The notes under the pieces are model-generated. The model ran no database searches. It was given only the letters and a program-made list of their open reading frames with translations, and was not told where the DNA came from. Positions 1 through 5,843 of a stretch of 11,218 bases of DNA are shown piece by piece (within the stretch, counting starts at the first letter, position 1; each line of letters begins with the position of its first letter). This DNA is from Thermoprotei archaeon (lineage in GTDB: Archaea; Thermoproteota; Methanomethylicia; Nezhaarchaeales; WYZ-LMO8). Location: NCBI GenBank assembly GCA_003649565.1, contig QMSF01000011.1:1-11218 (forward strand), written 5' to 3'. Position numbers and translations under genes: made by a program.

Positions 1-2
1 AT

Positions 3-428
3 ATAAATGTCCCATTGCCTCCCCTTACGGGCGATGATTTATATGAAGAAGTTTTGAACAACATAGTCGAGAAGGTTTTGAGAGAAAGTTCCCCTGAAAT
101 ATTGTTACTATCAGCTGGCTTTGATGCGCATAAAGAAGACCCAATAACATCCATGAAACTATCAGTAAATTCCTTTGTAAAAATAGCCGAGATGATTAAG
201 AGATTGAAAGAAAATGGAGTAACTAGGAAGTTTATCTTTGTGCTTGAAGGAGGGTATGGGCCTGGACTTGCTAAAGGTGTTTACAACATCTTGGCATGTC
301 TAATCGACTTGCCAAGTGTTGAGAAGGAAGATAAGACAATTTCAACAAGTGGTGTTAAGCAAAGTGGCTTAAAAGTAATAGGGAATGTAATTGAGAAAAT
401 CCTAAAGCCATATTGGGGGTTAGAGTAA
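3..428 (+). CDS. Histone deacetylase-family (AcuC/HDAC fold) protein, C-terminal part
   Basis: Only the last 141 residues are in the window; the gene begins before base 1, and the frame is open from base 3 (reads INVPLPPLTGDDLY). It belongs to the arginase/deacetylase-fold zinc hydrolases, which remove acyl groups from lysines, acetylpolyamines or related small molecules. Visible motifs are the PLPPLTGD loop, SAGFDAH (its Asp is a zinc ligand in the family) and LEGGYGPG, which carries the active-site Tyr. The other zinc ligands (DxH) lie in the missing half. The substrate cannot be told from this fragment. The stop TAA (426-428) shares its last A with the ATG of purA, so the two are translationally coupled. 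The family is sure; the exact function is open. Confidence 0.88.
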   Translation: MNVPLPPLTGDDLYEEVLNNIVEKVLRESSPEILLLSAGFDAHKEDPITSMKLSVNSFVKIAEMIKRLKENGVTRKFIFVLEGGYGPGLAKGVYNILACLIDLPSVEKEDKTISTSGVKQSGLKVIGNVIEKILKPYWGLE

Positions 429-1455
429 TGCTGACTGTTGTTGTAGGAGGCTTCTTCGGGGATGAGGGAAAGGCGTTAGCCCCCTAGAAGGTAAAATCTG
501 TGGTTACTTGGCATTAAAGGATGATGTAAAAGTCGCAGTTAGGACAGGATCGGTCAATGCAGGCCATACAGTTGTTTACAATAACAGAGAGTACAAATTG
601 AGAATGATACCTTGTAGCTTCATAAATCCCCATACTACTCTTTGCATTGCCGCTGGAGCAAACATAAGGATTGACGTTTTAATGAGCGAATTAGAGCTGA
701 CAGGGACTAGCGATAGGCTGAAAGTTGATCCTCAAGCATCTATTATTGAAGAAAAACACGTGAAGAGAGAAAGAGAAAATCAACATTTAATGTCTAGGAT
801 AGGTTCTACAGGTCAAGGAGTTGGAGCAGCAATAGAAGATAGAGTGAGAAGAATCGCTAAACTAGCTCGTGACGTAGAAGAGCTACGTAACTACTTAGAC
901 GATGTGCTGGCTATTGTTTGCAACGCATTAGACCATGACCATAACGTATTGCTTGAAGGTACGCAAGGATATTATCTATCGTTGTACCATGGCACTTATC
1001 CTTATGTTACGAGCAGGGATACCACTGCATCAGCAGTGTGCAGCGAAGTTGGCATAGGACCTAAAATGGTCGATGAGGTCATAGTGGTCTTTAAATCGTA
1101 TGTCACGAGAGTTGGCGAAGGACCATTACCTGGCGAGCTGCCTGAAGAAGAAGCCGAAAAGTTGGGGCTTGTTGAAGTGGCTACCGTAACTGGTAGGAGG
1201 AGAAGAGTGGCATTCTTTAATTACGATCTTGCTAAAAAGGCTGTAATAGCTAATAGTGCAACTCAAGTAGCATTAACAAGGATAGATACCCTATTTCCTA
1301 ATGCATCAAGAACCAGGAGATACGAAGATCTACCGCGTGAAGCTAAAGAATTCATAGAGAACATTGAAAACAATCTAAAAGTCCCTGTAACCATTGTAAG
1401 TACTGGGCCGGATGTCTTTGACACTATAGACCTTAGAGGTATTAAAGGACTGTAA
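428..1455 (+). CDS. purA: Adenylosuccinate synthetase, interrupted by a 17-base putative BHB intron; coding = join(428..470,488..1455)
   Basis: PurA joins IMP and aspartate using GTP to give adenylosuccinate, the committed step to AMP. Read straight, the ATG at 428 gives only 19 codons before TAG (485-487). The rest of the enzyme, from YLALKDD onward, is open in a different frame. Removing bases 471-487 fuses the two into 336 residues, the usual length of short archaeal PurA. It restores GDEGKGKI (residues 11-18; D12 is the catalytic Asp) and places His41 in NAGHTV where E. coli has its catalytic His41. Other family motifs are GSTGQGVG, EGTQG, SRDTTAS, YVTRVGEG, SATQVALTRID and the C-terminal STGPD. 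The ATG overlaps the upstream stop by one base. A G-run at 415-419 could serve as a weak ribosome site. The 3' end overlaps glmS by 14 bases. Family is certain; expression through splicing is inferred. Confidence 0.93.
471..487 (+). other. Putative bulge-helix-bulge (BHB) intron in purA pre-mRNA
   Basis: Seen in sequence: bases 465-468 (AGGG) pair perfectly with 482-485 (CCCU). The 3-nt bulges are 469-471 (AAA) and 486-488 (AGA). An inner stem of 472-474 (GGC) with 479-481 (GCC) is closed by a GUUA loop (475-478). This is the 3-4-3 core cut by archaeal tRNA-splicing endonuclease, which cleaves after the second bulge base. Cuts at 470|471 and 487|488 remove 17 bases and give GGA AAA GGT AAA, encoding G-K-G-K. 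Four cut registers could restore this protein sequence, and only this one gives a paired central helix. Its last three bases are an in-frame TAG, so unspliced mRNA yields a 19-residue peptide. The outer exon helix is weak (G464/A489 do not pair), so the motif would be of relaxed type. Confidence 0.8.
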
Positions 1456-3259
1456 CGGACTTAGCAAGATTGCGAGGCTTGTCTGGATCAAAACCTCGAG
1501 CCACAGCAGTGTAATAAGCCAACAATTGAAGAGGTATGACATGAAGTATTGGTGCCAACATTTTAAGTTCTATATTCGGAAGCACAAAGACATTGTCTGA
1601 TATTTCTCTTACCTCTTTATCGCCCTCTTCCACACATGAAATTATAAAGGCACCTCTAGCCTTCATTTCCATTATGTTGCCGATTATTTTATCGTAAGTC
1701 TCATCACGGGGGCATATGAAGATGCATGGATAACCATCCTCTATGAGAGCTATGGGTCCATGCTTTGATTCTCCTGCAGGATAACCTTCAGCGTGAATAT
1801 AGCTTATTTCCTTTAGCTTCAAGGCACCTTCAAGTGCCGTGACAATATTTATCCCTCGGGCTAAGAAGAAAGCATGATGTTTGAGAGATAGCTTTATTGA
1901 AAGATCTCTTGCTATGCCATCATTTAATGAGAGAGCCGATTCGATAAGTTTGGCTGAAGATCTTAAAAGTGCCTCAGCTTCTTTTGCTAGCTCTAAGTTT
2001 ACACCTTTAATCTTTGCAGCTTCTATGCTTATTCTGGTCAGCATTAGAAGCTGTGCTATAAATGTCTTGGTTGCAGCTACGCCTATCTCAGGTCCTGCAT
2101 AGAGTCCAACATATGACGAGACTAACCTCGTTATTGAGGAGCCCATGACATTTGTCAACGCTAATAACTTCACATCAGCGTTTTGGAGGCTTCTTAGAAC
2201 ATGCAGTATGTCTGCCGTCTCCCCAGATTGTGATATAGCTAGAATTGCGGTATTGCTCTTAAGATTGGTGTAGAGATTATTAAATTCTGATGCTATGACA
2301 GGATAAGCGTCGATATCAGCCATGGAGCGAAGTATGTAGGAGCCGAAGATACATGCATGATATGAAGTGCCGCATCCAATGAGATATATTCTATCAGATT
2401 CAACTATTCTATTGGCTAATTGAGTTATAAAATGGCGAGGTGCATTGATTATATTCAAAGCTACTTGAGGCTGCTCATAAATCTCTTTGATCATGTAATG
2501 CGCAAAGCCGCCTTTATCAGTGATGTAGCCTAGTTCTCCTCTTGCTACAATTTTTAGCGGTAATTGTTCACCTGTTTGCAAAGCCCTTAGGACGACAGAA
2601 GTAGGTCTTATTATTGCCATCTCACCGTCATTCATAATAACGACGTTTTCTACTTCTTGAGGAAGAGCTGGGATATCGGAAGAGCAACATACAAAGTTTG
2701 AGGATAAGCCTATGACAAGAGGACTCTCCATTTTTGCACAAAATATGGTGTCTTCATGATATGCTGAGATGACTGCAAAGGCATAAGAGCCTTTGAGAGT
2801 TAAAGCCGCTTTTCTAACCGATTCTTCGAGCGATAAACCTTGATTTACGAACATTTCAATTAAGTGGGCTATTACTTCACTATCCGTCCTTGAACGTATT
2901 TTATGACCTAGCTTTTCTAATTGTGCACGTAGCTCCAAGTAATTTTCAATTACACCATTATGGACTACAGCTATCTTGCCTTCACAATCAGTCATAGGAT
3001 GAGCATTTTCTTTAGATGGAGCACCATGAGTAGCCCATCGAGTATGCCCTATACCACATTTACCTGGTAGAAAGCTTAAGTGTAATGCTCCTTCGACATC
3101 CTCAATTTTACCCTGATCTTTCTTTAAATACAAGCAACCATTGTAAGATGTCGCTAAGCCAACTGAGTCATAACCTCTATACTCTAACTTCTTCAGAGAG
3201 TCGTAGATTATGCGTGATACGCCGTCTTTAAGAGCCGTGCAACCAAAAATTCCACACAA
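1442..3259 (-). CDS. glmS: Glutamine--fructose-6-phosphate aminotransferase (isomerizing)
   Basis: GlmS makes glucosamine-6-phosphate from fructose-6-phosphate and glutamine, the entry to UDP-GlcNAc for glycan and N-glycosylation precursors. It is full length at 605 residues. The class II glutaminase domain (about 1-215) has Cys2 as nucleophile after Met removal, HTRWATHG (72-79) and NG (101-102). Two SIS sugar-isomerase domains follow: the first has GCGTSYHA, SQSGET (343-348) and GPEIGVAATKTF; the second has E477, K481, E484 and H500 at the positions of E. coli E481, K485, E488 and H504. The tail PRNLAKSVTV matches the family, with K600 as the fructose-binding Lys. The start is TTG. It is fixed because Cys must directly follow the initiator, and GGTGA (3270-3266) lies 6 bases upstream. 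No glmS ribozyme is visible in the leader. Confidence 0.97.
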   Translation of the reverse strand: MCGIFGCTALKDGVSRIIYDSLKKLEYRGYDSVGLATSYNGCLYLKKDQGKIEDVEGALHLSFLPGKCGIGHTRWATHGAPSKENAHPMTDCEGKIAVVHNGVIENYLELRAQLEKLGHKIRSRTDSEVIAHLIEMFVNQGLSLEESVRKAALTLKGSYAFAVISAYHEDTIFCAKMESPLVIGLSSNFVCCSSDIPALPQEVENVVIMNDGEMAIIRPTSVVLRALQTGEQLPLKIVARGELGYITDKGGFAHYMIKEIYEQPQVALNIINAPRHFITQLANRIVESDRIYLIGCGTSYHACIFGSYILRSMADIDAYPVIASEFNNLYTNLKSNTAILAISQSGETADILHVLRSLQNADVKLLALTNVMGSSITRLVSSYVGLYAGPEIGVAATKTFIAQLLMLTRISIEAAKIKGVNLELAKEAEALLRSSAKLIESALSLNDGIARDLSIKLSLKHHAFFLARGINIVTALEGALKLKEISYIHAEGYPAGESKHGPIALIEDGYPCIFICPRDETYDKIIGNIMEMKARGAFIISCVEEGDKEVREISDNVFVLPNIELKMLAPILHVIPLQLLAYYTAVARGFDPDKPRNLAKSVTVL

Positions 3260-3296
3260 CAGAATTCACCGCTAATTCACGTTAAGCTAAGTAAAA

Positions 3297-3310
3297 CTGC
3301 TTAAATACAG
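3297..3310. promoter_or_regulatory. Shared TATA region of the divergent glmS / 3350 gene pair
   Basis: CTGCTTAAATACAG lies almost midway between the two start codons, about 40 bases from each. It reads as an archaeal box A on both strands: CTTAAATA forward and TATTTAAG in reverse. Transcription starts about 25 bases away on each side would leave roughly 20-base leaders. One element may therefore serve both genes. Inferred from sequence and spacing only. Confidence 0.5.
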
Positions 3311-3313
3311 GTA

Positions 3314-3329
3314 GATAGCTTTAACTATC
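3314..3329. promoter_or_regulatory. Small inverted repeat GATAG-N6-CTATC downstream of the TATA element
   Basis: The perfect 5-base arms GATAG (3314-3318) and CTATC (3325-3329) flank CTTTAA. The repeat sits just before the expected transcription start of the gene at 3350. It could be a repressor operator. It is short enough to arise by chance. Confidence 0.25.
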
Positions 3330-3349
3330 ATAAACAGGCGTAATGAAAC

Positions 3350-3601
3350 ATGAAAAAAGAGCTTTCACATGTTATTGAAGCCAAAAGAGCGATAGAGGAT
3401 TTCATGAGCAAAGTAGATAGATTGACGAGCCGTGGAGAGCTCAACTCTGATGGTGTTAAAGCCCTAACAAGGATAATTAAATTGTTAAATAGATCCGGCA
3501 TGAGAAGCGACGCTTCAAAGCTTTCCAGAAGACTTAAAGATCATAGTAATCTGGAAATGATCTTGTCTACACTCTCTCAAATAGAGGAGAAGTTAGGGTG
3601 A
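3350..3601 (+). CDS. Small, charged, probably all-helical protein of unknown function
   Basis: I do not recognise this 83-residue protein. It is rich in Lys, Arg, Glu, Ser and Leu, has no Cys or Trp, no signal peptide and no membrane segment. Its heptad-like Leu/Ile spacing (for example LTRIIKLLNRS, 39-49, and LEMILSTLSQIEEKL near the end) suggests two or three amphipathic helices. It is probably a real gene: it follows a good TATA element, and its stop TGA (3599-3601) overlaps the GTG start of the CYTH gene in a GTGA arrangement, with the next gene's ribosome site (GAGGAG, 3584-3589) inside it. An ATG at 3343 is in another frame and hits a stop soon, so 3350 is the start. A role tied to the CYTH protein is only contextual. 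Confidence 0.72.
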   Translation: MKKELSHVIEAKRAIEDFMSKVDRLTSRGELNSDGVKALTRIIKLLNRSGMRSDASKLSRRLKDHSNLEMILSTLSQIEEKLG

Positions 3602-4158
3602 TCGAAGTAGAAGTTAAAGTAGCTATAAACGAAAAAGACAAAGAGAAGATCATTAAAAGGCTTAATACTCACGGAGAGCTTCTAGGCGTTTACAACGAGG
3701 AAGATACATTTTTCAAGAGTCTGCATGATCCATCGTATGGCAGAGATAAAACGCTTAAGCTTCGAAGAAGAGATAATGAGATTAAATTAATATTCAAACA
3801 AAAAGGGGCGAATGGGGAGTTTAAAGAAAATCTTGAAATTGAAGTTAAGATAAATGAGCATGATGCTAATAGCGTTTTGCGATTGCTTAGATATTTAGGA
3901 TTCGAGGAGTCAATAATCATTAGGAAGAAAAGGACTGCTTATAGAGTTAATGATTGCATTGTAAATCTCGATGATGTTGAGAACCTAGGTCTTTTCGTGG
4001 AAATAGAGGTTTTAACTGATGAATATAAGAGGGAAGAAGCTCATGAAAAAATAGAGAAGGTACTATCAACTCTGGGAATCTCTGGTAGAGAGCTGATACG
4101 CTATAGTTATGTGGAAATGCTCAAACAAAGGTGTAAGGTTAAATTACGAGGCTTTTAG
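3598..4158 (+). CDS. CYTH-domain protein (class IV adenylate cyclase CyaB / thiamine-triphosphatase-like)
   Basis: The CYTH triphosphate tunnel fold binds triphosphates and divalent metals inside a beta barrel; members include CyaB-type adenylate cyclases, thiamine triphosphatases and inorganic triphosphatases. The whole 186-residue protein fits the family. It shows the hallmark ExExK (EVEVK, 3-7), an EDTFF strand (35-39), LKLRRR (53-58), KLIFKQKG (63-70), basic KKRTAYR (110-116), NLDDVENLG (123-131), FVEIE (133-137), and RYSYVEML near the C terminus. Start is GTG at 3598, preceded by GAGGAG eight bases upstream and overlapping the previous stop by four bases. The 3' end overlaps thiC by 20 bases. 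Placement beside a thiamine gene hints at thiamine-triphosphate hydrolysis, but the genes are on opposite strands. I cannot tell cyclase from triphosphatase. Confidence 0.9.
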   Translation: MIEVEVKVAINEKDKEKIIKRLNTHGELLGVYNEEDTFFKSLHDPSYGRDKTLKLRRRDNEIKLIFKQKGANGEFKENLEIEVKINEHDANSVLRLLRYLGFEESIIIRKKRTAYRVNDCIVNLDDVENLGLFVEIEVLTDEYKREEAHEKIEKVLSTLGISGRELIRYSYVEMLKQRCKVKLRGF

Positions 4159-5458
4159 TTTTAACGTCCTTTACTTCTCGACCTAGGAACTTAGATAATA
4201 TGAGATAAACGCAGTATTCACCGCATACAGAACAAGCACCACTCTTTGATGGTACTCGATCATGTATTTTCTTAGCAGTTTCAGGATCTATTGCTAGCTT
4301 AAATTGTGTTTCCCAATCAAGTGCCGCTCTTGCCTTAGATAATTCAAGATCCCACTTCAATGCCTTTTCTCCTAGTCTAACTATGTCTCCTGCATGTGCA
4401 GCTATCTTACTTGCTATAATGCCTTGTTTAATGTCCTCAGGTAGCGGTATGCCTAAGTGCTCTGAGGGGTAAACAGCGCAGAGATAATCAACCCCTGCCG
4501 CAACCGCTAATGCTCCACCTATTGCTAAGGTTATATGGTCATACCCTGGTGCTACATCAGTTACTAAGGGACCTAACGTGTATAGAGGAGCGTGATCCGT
4601 TATTATCTTTGCCTGCTTTATATGATGTTCTACTTGATTTAGGGGCATATGACCAGGTCCTTCAACTATTGCTTGCACACCTCTTGCTCTTGTGATCTTA
4701 ACTAATTTGCCTACCGTAAGGAGCTCAGTTATTTGCGCTATATCATTAGCATCTGCTTGACAACCAGGTCTTAGACCATCTCCTAGGCTTATCGCGAAAT
4801 CGTATTCCCTTGCTAGATCAAGTATTAGATCATAATGTTCGAGTAGAGGATTTTCACGCTCATTATGAATGATCCATGCGGCTATTATTGCACCGCCTCT
4901 GCTCACTATGCCAGCTACTCGTGGATGTTTTCTAAGAAGCTCAACAGCCTCTTTTGTTACACCTGCATGAATTGTCATGAAGTCGACTCCATCTTTTGCA
5001 TGAAGTTCTATGGCCTTTAGTATATCATCTATTGTCATGTGGACTATAGAGCCATACTTCTTGATAGCCATGTGTGCTGCTTCGTATATTGGCACTGTTC
5101 CTACAGGAACCGTAACACTTTTTATTATGGCTCTTCGTATTTCATCCATTTGGTCTGACGTTGAGAGATCCATGACAGTATCTGCTCCATATTTGACAGC
5201 TAGCTTGGCTTTTTCGACTTCCATGTTTATATCAGAAAGATCCATTGAAGAGCCAACGTTTGCATTAACTTTGGCTTTAAGACCTTCTCCTATTCCTATG
5301 GGATCTACATTTTCCCTTACTACATTTCTTGGTATTACCATTCTACCATTAGCCACGCCTCTAATTACAAATGACACATCGACATCTTCTTTCAAAGCAA
5401 CTATCTTAAACTCTTCTAAGACCACACCTCGCTTTGCAGCTTCAAGCGTTGTTGTCAA
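4139..5458 (-). CDS. thiC: Phosphomethylpyrimidine synthase (HMP-P synthase)
   Basis: ThiC is a radical-SAM-type enzyme that rearranges aminoimidazole ribotide into the HMP-P pyrimidine of thiamine. The 439-residue length fits the short form lacking the long N-terminal extension of bacterial ThiC. Family motifs are NVGSS (67-71), GADTVMDLST (91-100), PVGTVPIYEA (118-127), FMTIHAGVT (160-168), SRGGAI, SLGDGLRPG (224-232), VEGPGHMP (265-272) and TDVAPGYDHIT (300-310). The C-terminal iron-sulfur cysteines are C409, C412 and C416, i.e. CX2CX3C, one residue shorter than the CX2CX4C described for bacterial and plant ThiC. Start is TTG: an upstream TAG blocks the frame after five codons, and AGGTG (5470-5466) sits 7 bases upstream. 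The leader shows no TPP-riboswitch core. Confidence 0.96.
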   Translation of the reverse strand: MTTTLEAAKRGVVLEEFKIVALKEDVDVSFVIRGVANGRMVIPRNVVRENVDPIGIGEGLKAKVNANVGSSMDLSDINMEVEKAKLAVKYGADTVMDLSTSDQMDEIRRAIIKSVTVPVGTVPIYEAAHMAIKKYGSIVHMTIDDILKAIELHAKDGVDFMTIHAGVTKEAVELLRKHPRVAGIVSRGGAIIAAWIIHNERENPLLEHYDLILDLAREYDFAISLGDGLRPGCQADANDIAQITELLTVGKLVKITRARGVQAIVEGPGHMPLNQVEHHIKQAKIITDHAPLYTLGPLVTDVAPGYDHITLAIGGALAVAAGVDYLCAVYPSEHLGIPLPEDIKQGIIASKIAAHAGDIVRLGEKALKWDLELSKARAALDWETQFKLAIDPETAKKIHDRVPSKSGACSVCGEYCVYLILSKFLGREVKDVKTKSLVI

Positions 5459-5514
5459 GAATATACACCTGCACTAAAGATGAGGATGCTTAACTAAAAC
5501 CTTTCCTACGACAC

Positions 5515-5531
5515 ACTTTAAGTAATAAAGT
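5515..5531. promoter_or_regulatory. Overlapping divergent promoter region with inverted repeat ACTTTA-N5-TAAAGT (thiC / lsm)
   Basis: ACTTTA (5515-5520) and TAAAGT (5526-5531) are perfect 6-base arms around AGTAA. Forward, TTTAAGTA could be the TATA box for lsm, about 60 bases before its ATG. In reverse, CTTTATTA preceded by an A-run (a purine-rich BRE) could serve thiC, 65 bases before its TTG. It could also be a regulator site covering both. Inferred from sequence. Confidence 0.4.
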
Positions 5532-5583
5532 TTTTTAGCAGATGTCACAGATGGGTGTGTGTACGATCGAGAAGTGAGAGGCT

Positions 5584-5814
5584 ATGGTGAAAAGTGATCC
5601 TTTGAAAATGTTGATGAAAGCAGTAAACGGAGAAGTCGTGGTAAGGCTAAAAGATGGACGAAGCTGTCGAGGTATACTTGAGAAATGTGATCAATGCATG
5701 AATTTACTTTTAAACGACGCTGAAGAGATAAACGAGAACGAGGGACCTATAGCTAAGTATGGTAAAGTGCTGATTAGGGGGAGTAACATTTTATTTGTTA
5801 AATTGAGAGAGTAA
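5584..5814 (+). CDS. Lsm/Sm-like archaeal protein (SmAP)
   Basis: The 76-residue protein is a single Sm fold. Archaeal SmAPs form heptameric or hexameric rings that bind U-rich RNA and are linked to RNA processing. The Sm1 motif spans about 14-45 (GEVVVRLKDGR, G30, D36, and MN at 39-40 in the RNA-binding loop). Sm2 is GKVLIRGSNILFVKL (60-74), with the conserved IRG. Three cysteines (C28, C35, C38) cluster around the RNA-binding loop; C38 stands where His is common. Start ATG is preceded by the purine-rich GTGAGAGG, though close to the start. The stop is 29 bases before the ATG of mat, with no clear terminator, so the two are probably co-transcribed. Confidence 0.95.
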   Translation: MVKSDPLKMLMKAVNGEVVVRLKDGRSCRGILEKCDQCMNLLLNDAEEINENEGPIAKYGKVLIRGSNILFVKLRE

Positions 5815-5843
5815 TCGCTAAAACCTAACATAACAGGCGCGTG

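Noticed and set aside
470..490. Other splice registers (472-488, 473-489, 474-490)
   Set aside because: They also restore G-K-G-K, but the four bases before the bulge do not pair with their intron partners in any of them. Only 471-487 gives four Watson-Crick pairs.
467..500. Translational bypass (ribosome hop) between the AAGG words at 470 and 488
   Set aside because: A hop from AAG 470-472 to AAG 488-490 resumes at GTA in the wrong frame and reaches TAA at 515, so it does not yield PurA.
428..520. purA as a simple pseudogene or sequencing frameshift
   Set aside because: The extra segment is 17 bases, both flanks are intact and consensus-perfect, and a BHB fold predicts the exact cut sites. 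A random indel would not be expected to do so. An assembly error remains possible and is listed as a refutation.
3260..3349. glmS ribozyme or small RNA in the glmS leader
   Set aside because: The leader is only about 20 bases by the predicted promoter and shows no ribozyme core; the gap is explained by promoter elements.
5459..5583. TPP riboswitch upstream of thiC
   Set aside because: Neither strand contains the CTGAGA core or a matching ACCTGATCTGG-like segment.
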